NCBI RefSeq assembly: GCF_963855985.1
Contig: NC_087096.1
Location: forward strand, 6,696,001 to 6,760,000
Reading direction: 5' to 3'
DNA length: 64,000 bases
Origin: Ostrinia nubilalis
Lineage: Eukaryota; Arthropoda; Insecta; Lepidoptera; Crambidae
In this document: positions 20,167-31,110 of the stretch, piece after piece
Layout: each line of letters opens with the position of its first letter
How positions within the stretch are numbered: position 1 is the stretch's first letter
Made by a program: the position numbers and the translations under genes
The notes under the pieces: generated by a model
Told to the model about the DNA's origin: nothing
The model's input: only the letters and a program-made list of their open reading frames with translations
Databases searched by the model: none

Positions 20167-22804
20167 GGGCAAGCAAAAACTTAAACAGTGAACTCAAATC
20201 ACTGTTCTGAACCCGACAGCATTAATCCTTTTTCCCTAAAATAAAGGGGAAAGGTTTTTATTCACTTGTTAACTTACGTACGTAACGATCATATTAAACA
20301 TTTAAACATCTTTTATACAACACAAGTTAAATCAATCAGCTAACTAAATCGTTAAGCTTGTGAAGTTGTGACAATGTTATGCCTACTTACGTAACATTAA
20401 CAAAAAGTAAACTTATTCCAGTTAGATCATAATCAATAATGTTTTACACACCTGAAATTATCTCAAAACTCTAAAGTCCGCCCCATCTCGAAAGTTAAAT
20501 TTGTCCATCAATTACTAAAGATAAACATCGGAAACGAAAAGTTTCGCGAAAGCTACCTGCCATCTTCAATTATTAGTACACAAAAGTTACTCAAAGAGAA
20601 ATTAATTGCACACTACAAGCCTAATCGTTAAATCATCTCACTTCATCTGTAAAAGGGAATACAATCGAGCTTTGGACTTATAAAAGCTTTTGTACAATAG
20701 CAATAAAGTCTAAAATCGAGATGATATTTTTTACTCCCTGTACCTTTCTACCTTTGGATTAACTTTACAACTCAGGAAGATAAACTTGGGCTCTTTATAT
20801 TAAATTATTCCAAAACTTGAAAAGTATGGTCGAGGGGATTTTCGGAAGTGCTAATTGATTGGTATTTCATTTTGAAAGTTCCATTTTTATGGAAGACTTT
20901 TTGAAAGTAATAAATAGATGTAATTTTTTAAATCGTCGCACGTTTAATTGATGTTCATAAATCAATCGTTTCAGACAGCAAAAAGTTTTTATAATTTTGT
21001 CAGTAGTTTTTGATTTGAGTCTTAATCTCAAGTGATGGCGCCTAAGAACTACTTTGTAAAGTATTGTTTAAATGTAGTGTAGATAAAGTCTTGCAGCCTG
21101 TGAATATAAAAAAATATTTCATTCTACTACATTCCAATTACCACTAAATTAAAATTTACGCTCGCAGCATAAACTTCGTTGCATCCACCAAAAAACGTTC
21201 AGTAAATAAGCCTATAAAATGCAGGCCCATTAATATTGTTCGTGCTTGAACAAAACCTTTCATTACAAGATTTAAGGCTGTAAAATATTCGGAGCATGCT
21301 ATTTTCGCACCGTTTTCAAGCTATTTTCGATTCCCTGACGAAATTCAGGTGGCGTTTTGTTACATATTGGCTCAGTGGCTGGAGTGACCACTTTAACTTG
21401 GTTGAGTTCTACGAGTGGACATTTGGTACAGGCGACCGGCAATAAATAAGCTCGAGAGGCCATGAGCAGTGTGAATTCCAGGATTTTGTGTTCGTATGTG
21501 CTTACTAGCGCGCTGTCGTGGGTAAGCGACTTGAAACGCTTGTGTTATCTTTTTAAAGTGAGCCATTAGATCGATATACAGCGAGCACATACAAAAACGG
21601 TAGTGCAACTACGATACGCGACCTATTGCAGTATTTATTGATCGCGTCGCTCTTTTTATAAAATTTTGTACTGTTTTTAATAAAAACAAATACTTAGAAG
21701 GATACTAACGTAACAAACGTGTGCTCATCTCCTGACCTATTTACGGCGCAAATCAGCATTAAAATTTACGCTGCTTCTTACGCTTAAATTTCTCCGTACA
21801 GTCATTGTTATAACGCGCTTCTACCGCTTGATTGATGGCGCGCTCAGGCAGCGGGGGCGCCACGGTCTATGCGACATAAAAATCGCTGTTATCCACCCAA
21901 TTGCTTGATTATAGCTGTTAATCTCTCACCAAGATGGAGCTAAGGCGTCTCACTGCCTTTTTATCGCTCTTGTTTTATTCGCCCCGCCAAATTGTAGGCA
22001 TTCAAGACTACTTAACAAAATTGAAACGGGATAGTATATCTGCGTAATATGTCTTGCTCTTTTTTGGGAGTCCATTTTAATGCCACTCCCAGGGACAATC
22101 TCGTTAGAGCAATAGTTATCCTATTTGTTTGGGGTATAAATGGTTTTATTTTCTCTCCGACGAATGAGTGTTGATTGAGGAGAGTAATACGAGTGTTTGT
22201 AGTGTAATTATGTGCAGAGCGCCCTCTAAGTATGCTATTTTACGATGTTGTACCAAATTGGGCTATATTTTTCTTGTTTACGATGACCGGTTGAGCTATA
22301 CAAAAAAGCCATTCGAATATAAATGAGTCAGTTAAATTCTTTATGAAAAAATACAAAACGTCGTCGACCGTAAATGTAGAGCAAATCCAAGGACGTTTCT
22401 AGATTCTTGCATAGTATAGAAGTTATCATAAGTACCTATTGTATTTTGATCTTATTAATTTATGACTTGAAATGTAATATGTATGATTAAAACAACACTC
22501 GTGTGGCTTGATGGGTTTCCCCCCAAAAAGTGATACAATAGTGTGAAATGGGAATTTATTTTCCTAAAAACATGATTTTTCATATCTCTAACTTAGAGAA
22601 ATAATTATTTTCCTTCCTCGCGTTACTGAAACTCAGAGCCATCATTCCTATCTCTGTAAAATCCAATCTAGGTAAAGTCAGCTTCATATAGTTTGTGACA
22701 CCCAAAGTAGCCAATAAGTGCGCAACACGTCTTTGTTTCAATTGGAATAAGGTTGTGTTGTCAACTTTTGGCCATTTTTGGTGTGACGAACTATTTGACG
22801 CTGA
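20167..22804. other. No gene recognised; patches of higher GC
   Basis: Mostly AT-rich. GC-richer patches at 21360-21620 and 21730-21960 have no open frame that I can identify and no repeat partner within the window. A 91-codon minus-strand frame at 22580-22855 crosses the hAT-like insertion boundary and is therefore not a real gene. Confidence 0.5.
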
Positions 22805-22812
22805 CTGTACCT

Positions 22813-24286
22813 TAGGGTGTCCCGAAATATCTTTTTTTATATCATCGCTACACAAGACCCCTCAAAAGTTGCGTCATAAGATGTAGATTACCGTAAAAAT
22901 AATTTAAAAAATATAAAATAATGTCTCAAGGGCTCTACCGGCATTTTTATGTCTCAAAAAATCACTTAATCAGTCCTTCACTGTTTGTCATCTATTCTAT
23001 TTTTTTCACAATTATTTCATTTTATTTTGTAATAACAGTGGCAGTGGAACCCTAAGATATGATTTGCAGGCAATGACAGACTGATTCCAGTGAGGAATAG
23101 GTTTGGTTCGAACTAGCAGAATTCATATTTTGACTTGTTTTTCTCAAATTTTCTACTTCTTCGGCGAGGCTGTTGGTATTATTTCTGTTGAAGTTTTATT
23201 GCTGTAAGGTATCGCACCGCACTTTTATGTTATAATATTACATACTTTTAGCATAAATTTAACAAATATATGGTAGTAATATACTTTTTGATTATTTTCA
23301 GGTAAAAACTACCTAGCCAAAAATCTTTAAAATATTATATTTAAACAGAATACTACTTGACATGTTAAATAGTTTTAGCATACTATTAAATATAAATAAC
23401 ATTTATGTACGTTACATACACTTTCTAGCTGAAGTTTTTGTTCTGTACGCAGTTTTTTATCAATGGTGAACTTCAACGGAAGTAAAAATATATTTTTAGT
23501 TATGAAACGCATACATATTATATATCAAATTAAAGACAATTTAATACACTTTTTTGGCTTGTGTAAAACTTTTAGTAGAGTATAAGACATTTTGTAAAAA
23601 AAATGATTTAAAAAGTAGTATCACAACAATGTAAAAAAAATCAATTTTCCTTTAATTACTAACTAAAGGTTGATTTTATCGATACAATTTATACCACAAA
23701 ATATCAAGCGCACACGTAGAGCTTTGATTTAAATAAAAAATAAATGAAATTGGACAAATGGTCATCAAGTTATGGTTGATTTTCTAAAATTGACTGCCGT
23801 TTTTGTTAGCTTCCACTTAGAGATGCCAATCATTGCTTTATAATAGCGTAATAAAATTATTAACCTGCTGTGAGAAGGGAATTGAGTATCCTTAAATTAA
23901 ATCGATATCTTGGCTGACCCATGGATTAATTAGGAATACATTAAAATCGCGCGCGTAAATGCCTAATTCTGGTCAAAATGCCAATTCTGTTTTTCAAGTA
24001 TTTATGGATTTATTGGTTTTTAAACTATTTTAAACCGTGCTGTGACTCATTGTGTACCCTCAAATTTCATAAAAACGCTATTTTTGTATTATTTATAGTT
24101 TATGTTAGGAACCCCTAAAATAGCAATTTTAAATTTTTTTAAGGACAGGTAGAGGCCTCAAGATGACAGATATCTAATTAAATTTAATGCTAATCGTAAT
24201 CTATATGTCAAAACGCAACTTTTGATATCTCTTGCGTAACCGTAGCTCAAAAAAAATTTTTCCCCATACAACTACGGGACACCCTA
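22813..24286. mobile_element. hAT-like non-autonomous DNA element, 8 bp duplication
   Basis: The 12 bp inverted ends TAGGGTGTCCCG are perfect, and CTGTACCT is duplicated exactly at 22805-22812 and 24287-24294. An 8 bp duplication with short ends beginning (T/C)A-G is the hAT pattern. The 1474 bp interior is AT-rich with no transposase frame, so it would depend on an autonomous relative. Confidence 0.85.
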
Positions 24287-24294
24287 CTGTACCT

Positions 24295-25776
24295 ATCTCT
24301 ATCCCACTTACGTAAATAAATTATTGAATTTATTGATTCCTAATTATTACGCCTAATCTATTGAGATTAGGCGTGAAAATAAACAGATTGGCAAAGTTCA
24401 CTATCCTTTTAAGTCTTATTTGATAACTCGCTTTCACTGGAAACTATTTGCTGAATACAGCTGGGTAAATACGCAGTATTTCTAGGGTATATATTTACCC
24501 AATTTACTTAGACTTGAAGTCATTTTGTCTTATCTTAGGTTTGAAATAACGGGACTATTCCCACCTCTCGTTCCCACCACTGCAACTCCTGTGTAGCCAG
24601 GATTTACAGCTTGACCGCCACAAAAACCCAACCAATGAAGGTCAAGTTTGTCCCGGGGGAAAGTTGAACTGTCATTGGACCCGCAACGAAATTAATCAGA
24701 AGAACATAGGAGGAGTTCGAAATTAAGGTTCGACTTCCCTCCATTGCAAAGCGGATGACAGGTGACAGGTTAGGTTTAAGAGCCATTTTACATTTTCGTG
24801 CGAAATTCTAAGATTTTGGAAGCATGAATTACTATCTTAAGCAACACCCAGAGATTATTTAATAACTGCGAAAGATAGGTCAATCCTTGTTGTTGACCAT
24901 TAATGAAACGGATTTACTAAAATTCTTTTGCTTAATTCACAGTGCCCCATCTCCCACAACCATTTTACGGAAAAATTGCCGCAGACTCATTTTCAAAGTC
25001 CTGTATCTATTATTTATGCTCATATAATAAGCTTAAAAATATATAGTAATCATCGGACATATATTCTTGTAGTCCATTAATGAAATAGATTCTTGAATTT
25101 CATTACCATTATTGAGTAAAATCTAAAAATAATTTGGCAAATTTGAAGATTAACGTCACATTTTGATCGTGGTTTTTGGTTTAAAAACACAGCAATAACT
25201 GCAATAAAAGTATCCCAAAATAAAGAATATTCATTGTAGAATTGATTTCTACAGTTATTGTTTAAATATTAGTAACCACTTTGTCAAAATATTGATGTGA
25301 ATATCAGTATAAATTACAATGCGCAAGCCGACATCGATTAGTATGGCGCGAGCGCCCGTCAAGGCAGGACCTGTGTCATTTTTCCCGCCGTGACGTTTAC
25401 GTGCGTTCGTGTCGTAAAGCGGTGATTTGTACGGCGACCAAATACATTTGATACTATGCCGAGAGGCTGTTTCGAGTCGGCCGGCCGAGCAGAAATTGAA
25501 ATGATGAATTTTAATTTCTTTGACGGATCTGGGTGTAACTATGTATAATATGTAGGTACCATGTATTTAATTTAATAAATAAATTATAAAAAAGTATATC
25601 CACTATGCTAGCACCCTTAACACAAGCATATTGGTTGTCTACTTTTGGACTAGATGGCGCTGTGAAATTGTTTGAAATTGTTCAAAGATTTGTTTATTTA
25701 TTTATCCGCTTTGAGTTTTGTTTTGTGAAGAAAAAAAAGAAGCGTTTTGTTTCGAGAGGGAAGCTTTGTTGTTAAA
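24295..25776. other. No gene recognised; GC-rich patch at 25318-25530
   Basis: 24545-24790 looks like a dispersed-repeat fragment (its minus strand holds a 60-codon frame with no known match). The 25318-25530 patch is rich in CpG against a very AT-rich background and could be a non-coding exon, promoter or repeat. I cannot decide. Confidence 0.45.
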
Positions 25777-27176
25777 TCTATAGTAATAAAAGAGGAAAGA
25801 TTTGATTGTTTGTTTGTTTGTTTGGAGGCAATAGCTCCGAAAAAAAATTCTTTCACGATTTAGAATCCTAATTTTTTTTCTATGTAGGCTATAAAATATT
25901 TTCAAAAACTATATTATAGTACAAAATCTTTGATAAAATTCGACGTTTAATAAATAAATTAGATAACATATTAATACTTTTTTTTCAGTACGATTTTAGT
26001 ATTTGTTTTTCAGAAATTCTACGATTTAACTAAACTTCTAGTGTTTATATTTTATGCATAATTTATTAACTTCTAAAATATACATATATCCTATTGATAG
26101 ATGACGTGCTTCGTATTTTATTAAAATTATTACCTGACTATGTTAAAAAGGTGTGGAATGTTATTTTGGAGATAACTTGGTTCCATAGAAATATAGAGAG
26201 ATGCTAAGTAATGCGCTGAGTTCGAAACTCAGTGTCGTATTAGAAATTCACACACACACAAAGAAATCAAATTATGTGCTCATTATCCACTGCGGTATCA
26301 GTATTCAACGTTAGAATAATCTTTAGTACTATGCAAGCAATATAAACTGTTTACATAATGACGTCGCTACTGTCATCATTGCTTTCACAAGCAATATGTT
26401 CCAATTTGTCCCTTGTCACATTTCCCTTTAGTGTCTGTGATCTGTGCTTGTTTCTAAGTTGATATCAATGAAATATTCCTTAGTACTTTTGATTTAATTT
26501 TTTTTTGACACGTGTTTGAAAAATCAAGGTCAGATTACAATAAAATAACAAGTGAAAACGTTACATTGCATTGCAACTCGCAATTTCGCAATATTGATGA
26601 GGAGATCCCATTGGAAAGTCTGTATTCATTCCTAGGATTCCCCTAACACCATCAAATTCAAGAGAATTCAAGAGAGTGCAGTTTCCCATCTCATGCTTAG
26701 GGACCACGGTTTAAAATAGTGTGGTTGCATAGAGCCTGCAACGGGCAACCGCGTGCGCAGCTGCTCATACTAATTTTCGATAAAAAGCAAGTGTTGGCGC
26801 CCTCACGAGTTTTAGCGGAGTTCCATATGGTAGCAGGAGTAGACTTAATGGAAATCTATGCTTCTCCGACGACCAGTTGTATGTGGCATACTCCAGAGTA
26901 TGCGCACACAATAGCCTGGTGATTTTAGCACCTGAAGGAAAAACAAAAAAAATTGTTTACAAAGAAATCTGCGGCAGGTGTAGTGTTTTAATTTTGTTTT
27001 AGAAAGATCTCATAATTTTGTAAGTATTCAAATATTTAAATATAATAATATTTTGTAGATTTTATATCAAAAAATATAATCATTTATTTTAACAAAATTA
27101 ATTTTCTTAGAATATTTTAATTCTATTAGAACCATTTTCCACTTCATCGCAGAAGAAGTCGCGGGCAAAAAGCTAG
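25777..27176 (+). mobile_element. Helitron-like element, about 1.4 kb
   Basis: It begins A|TCTATAGTAATAAAAG at 25777 and ends GTCGCGGGCAAAAAGCTAG|T at 27176: 5' TC, a 3' GC-rich word followed by CTAG, and insertion between A and T. These termini match the non-autonomous Helitron pattern and the other Helitron-like copies in this window. The interior has no helicase or Rep sequence. A (GTTT)n run follows the 5' end. Boundaries are inferred from the termini only. Confidence 0.55.
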
Positions 27177-27189
27177 TATGAAATATGTA

Positions 27190-27614
27190 GTATTGCCCGC
27201 GGCTTCACCCGCTTGAAATTTAGTTTGTCACAGATCGTCATAAATTATAGCCTGACATTGTTATTCTGGTCGACGCCAGGGATGGATGAGCGTCGCTGTC
27301 GCTGGCGACAGGGTCTTCTGGTTCAGGGTTCATGGCGTAGGTCTCAGGCAAAATGAAATCCACTCGTAGAAATTAATAAATTCAGTGTATTCACGAAAAT
27401 AATTACACACAGCACTAGAGTCGTATCGGAACTGAGTGAACCAAAGGTCTTGCGATAGGAACTTCCGACCCGAGTGATAGTTGAACACAGACTGCCTAGT
27501 ACTGCTGTACTGTACTGTAAAGTTTCATCAAAATCTTTTCAGTAGTTTTTGCGTGAAAGTGTAACAAACATCCAGACATCCACACAAACTTTTGTATTTA
27601 AAATATTAGTAAGA
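27190..27614 (-). mobile_element. Helitron-like element (ATATTATAAATGCGAAAG family) with insertion
   Basis: Compared with the copy at 38506-38720 it is the same family in opposite orientation: GAAGCCGCGGGC near 27200, CACAGATCGTCATAAATTATAGCCT, then AAAGTTTCATCAAAATC and CCAGACATCC further on. About 280 bp in the middle (roughly 27239-27520) is absent from the other copy and is probably a later insertion of unknown type. Confidence 0.6.
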
Positions 27615-29422
27615 CTAGTAAGAAGTAAGATAGTAAGATGAATTATTTTAGTTATTTGTTTACTTATAATAATATTTATTTATTTATTTCTTAGCTCTGT
27701 CTGATAATGGATCTGGAGGAGATGCAATGGCCACCTCCGTAACAAAACAATAGAACCCTATGGAGTTTGGGCTTGTGTGATTCGCCTTGACGAATATTTC
27801 GTATCCAGGGCCCGATGATGGAGCTGTAAAGGGGCAGATTTTTTTTTCACTATGTGACTGTCTTTATTTTGTACTTAATATATATTTTACATATTATACC
27901 TATTCGTGTTTCATTATGAATCGAAATATAAAAGACTTATTAAACTCTATTAAAAATTTAAATAATTTATCAAGTTTGAATACCTCATTCTACCTTAAAA
28001 TTAATAACTTAAATCAAGTCTTAATACGGTCACGGCTCAAGATTTTTTTGTCCATTTCAGCGTTCTTTTTACTCTTTTGACGTGGCGTTGACAGCTTTTA
28101 CCTAAATTCGCGCGGAATATTTTTGTGAAATGGCTCTTAAAATAGAAAGAAATGGAATCAGTTTGGAGAAAATGAACTGTAAAAAAATGTTTCTAACTTT
28201 CCTAAGGCGAGGCCACTTCTGATATTACACTCTTAAAATTGCAATAACTTTTTAGGCACACAAGAATATACTCGTACTTTCGAAATAAAAAGGACTTGAA
28301 AAATAGTTTAATATTTTACTACAGTTTCCATGAAAGCTGATAACAATTGCTATTGACTCACTTGACTTATGGTCCTATGTCCCCTAGATGGGGCAGAGGG
28401 CGTCCACAACAGATAATTGACACAATAACAATTGCTATAGAACGTTTTTATTGTTCTATAGTTCAAATTACAGTTTAAAAGTGTAGTACTTAGTTTTGTA
28501 GGCCAGTGTAGGTATCTAAAATATTCATTTTATGAGAATATTCCAGCAAAGGAATAATAATTATTTATAATATTGCCAAAGACAAAAAAGCCTAAACAGA
28601 ACTAATTTCATGCCCATTCAAATAAATCCTGACAAGAAGATCTGAGAGTCTTTAGAGCTTTCTCAAGGAAAACTTTTTATATGTTTTCCATTTACAAAAG
28701 TACCGTACACTTTTTGTATGAAGTAATAGTAGGCCCTTATATAAAACAGGCTTCCAAGACAATTAGGAGTAACGGCCCAACATTTTTTCAAATCAAAACT
28801 CATTGCGTGGAAAATTACCCCAAACTTTGATAATAAGACCAACCGCACTTAAATTATCGTAAAAAAATATTATAGAGGACGGTCTGGAGAACGAAGATTT
28901 TTCCAATCAAACTTTTTTTAGTACCAACAAAGATAAATTTGTTATTAGATAGATATTTGAAGGCAGGGGGCATGAAACGCTTATTATTATGTTTACTTTT
29001 AGTAATTTTTCTTTATTGGTATTTTTTTTTATAATAATAAAATATAGTGAAAACTCTACTGACTTTGAGTTATAAGAATGATTTTCTTTATCAATAAACT
29101 TCATCAGTACCTATGTGAAGGAAAATACATTTTCTGAAAATCAATTTTAACTCACTTACGTAAAACTCAGAAATTAGTTTGCTTTCAGTTTGGTGAAGAT
29201 GACGATTTCCAGCCTCAGTTAGTCGTGCCATAAGCTGGAGTTGTTACAAACATAGACAATGAAAAAACAAATGACATAAAAAATCCAATTAAAAACCTAA
29301 AATGTTCGATCGTTCCATTTTCGATTTATTTCGCGTACGAAATATGTCGAACGCGCTGTAACTGCACAGCTATGTCACAACAAAGCGAGTGGGATTTGCT
29401 GGCGCAGCGGTGATTATCTGGC
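27615..29422. other. No gene recognised; small repeat fragments
   Basis: 27694-27835 shares words with the repeat at 15555. An RTE 3' tail is listed at 28370. A 97-codon Asn/Leu/Ser-rich frame at 27787-28080 is AT-driven and I do not support it as a gene. Confidence 0.5.
28370..28412 (-). pseudogene. RTE-type retroelement 3' end fragment
   Basis: TCCTATGTCCCCTAGATGGG followed by GCAGAGGGCGTCCAC corresponds to the end of the RTE-like element at 43665 (TCCTATGTCTCCTATATGGG, GACAGAAGGCGTCCAC). It is about 45 bp of extreme C-terminus only. Confidence 0.65.
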
Positions 29423-30665
29423 TTAGTTCGTTTATAAAGGTTAGGTTAAGCGGACCAATCACAAAAACACTGGCCATATTTCCGTGCCACGTTTTGGTGT
29501 AAGTGCCTTTTTTGCTGTGATGCGGATTTTAGCACGCGTACGGACCGAGTCCGCATGCAGTTTGCCCGCATTTAATTATTTCATACATGTTTTTCCTATT
29601 ACGCGGGCTACACGCACGCAACCAGCAGCGTGATTATAATACGCACGCCACAGACTAGAGAGATCAGATCCGATCACAGGAAAAAGTCACTTAGTTCATT
29701 TATAAAGGTTGGGCTATCACAAAAACACTGGCGATATTTCCATGCCACGTTTTGTGGACGTGCCTTTTTCGCTTTGATGTGGATTTCGGCACGCGTGCGG
29801 ATCGATTCCTCATGCGGATAGCCCGCATTTAATTATTTCATAGATGTTTTTAGTATTACGCGGGCTACACGCACGTAACCAGCAGCGTGATTATAATACG
29901 CACACCACAGACTAGAGAGATCAGATCCGATCACAGGAAAAAGTCACTTAGTTAGTTAATTTATAAAGGTTGGGCTATCACAAAAACACTGGCGATATTT
30001 TCATGCCACGTTTTGGTGTGCCTTTTTCGCTGTGATGCGGATTTTAGCACGCGTGCGGAACGATTCCTCATGCGGTTTGCCCGCATAATAATATAATTAT
30101 TTCATACATGTTTTTCCTATGACGCGGGTTAACGCACGCAACCAGCAGCGTGATTATAATACGCACGCCACAGACTAAAGAGATCAGATCCGATCACAGG
30201 AAAAAGTCACTTAGTTCATTTATAAAGGTTGGTATCACAAAAACACTGGCCATATTTTCATGACACGTTTTGGTGTGTGCCTTTTTCGCTGTGATGCGGA
30301 TTTTGGCACGCGTGCGAGCTGCACGCATTTCATTATTTCATACATGATTTTTCTATTACGCGGGCTACACCCACGTAATAGTAGCGTGATTATATTTGAA
30401 CGCCACAATTAAAGAGACCAGACGGGCCAGACTAGGATGCGCGCCGTGAAATCTTATCGAGGATTTTAGACGACAAATGTATGGGCTTATCGATAAAATG
30501 GCGCGATAAACGCTTATCGCGGCGCGCATCTTAGCCTACTGATCCGCACGCGTGCCGAAATCCGCATCACATGAAAAAGTCACTTACTTCATTTATAAAG
30601 GTCGGGCTAAGCGGACCAATCACAAAAATACTGGCCATATTTCCATGCCACGTTTTGGTGTTAGC
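29423..30665. repeat. Tandem array of about 260 bp units, five copies
   Basis: The landmark TTTATAAAGG recurs at 29431, 29699, 29960, 30219 and 30592, giving spacings of 268, 261, 259 and 373 bp. Each unit continues with ATCACAAAAACACTGGC, CACGTTTTGGTG, GCACGCGTGCGGA, ATTACGCGGGCTACACGCAC and GATCAGATCCGATCACAGG. The long fourth spacing is due to an extra hairpin at 30434-30532. The units are rich in CpG. It looks like a small satellite or a tandemly amplified transposon. Confidence 0.85.
30434..30532. repeat. Hairpin insert within the tandem array
   Basis: AGGATGCGCGCCG near 30434 and CGGCGCGCATCTT near 30520 are inverted copies, with TTATCG words inside both. It is present only in the unit between 30219 and 30592, so it was probably inserted there. 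Confidence 0.55.
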
Positions 30666-30794
30666 TTTTTTCGAATTCATAATTGGTAAGCGATTGGCGC
30701 ATTGGCGCAATATTTCGTTTGTAATCTTATTTTTGCAATTTTGGTCTTTGGATGATTCGGGATTATTTAGAGTACTTGTAGCAGGTGTTTCTTT

Positions 30795-31110
30795 ACAAGA
30801 TCGAATCAGAAATGAGGAGATCCGTACGAACTAAAGTCGCTGACATAGCCCGACGGATTAGCAAGCTGAAGTGGCAATGGGCATCGCACATAGTACGCAG
30901 AACTGACGCCCGATAAGGCAGCAAGGTTCTGGAATGGAGGCCGCGTACCGGAAAACACAGCGAAACCCACAAGATGGACCGACATCATGAAGGTAGCAGG
31001 GAAGCACTAGACGCAGGCCGCTACCAATCGATCAACATGGAAAGCATTGGGGGAGGCCTATGTTAGGCAGTGGACATCCTATGGCTGAAATGATGATGAT
31101 GATGATGAAG
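30795..31110 (+). pseudogene. Reverse transcriptase C-terminus with (GAT)n tail, broken
   Basis: It translates as DRIRNEEIRTRTKVADIARR then ISKLKWQWASHIVRRTDA, a stop, then VLEWRPRTGK, after which the frame breaks. This is the C-terminal domain that follows the catalytic core in the same family as 14501-14743. It ends GGCTGAAATGATGATG, a GAT microsatellite. It is 5'-truncated and has at least one stop and one frameshift. Confidence 0.82.

Noticed and set aside
22580..22886. 91-codon minus frame and 63-codon plus frame
   Set aside because: Both cross the left border of the hAT-like insertion.
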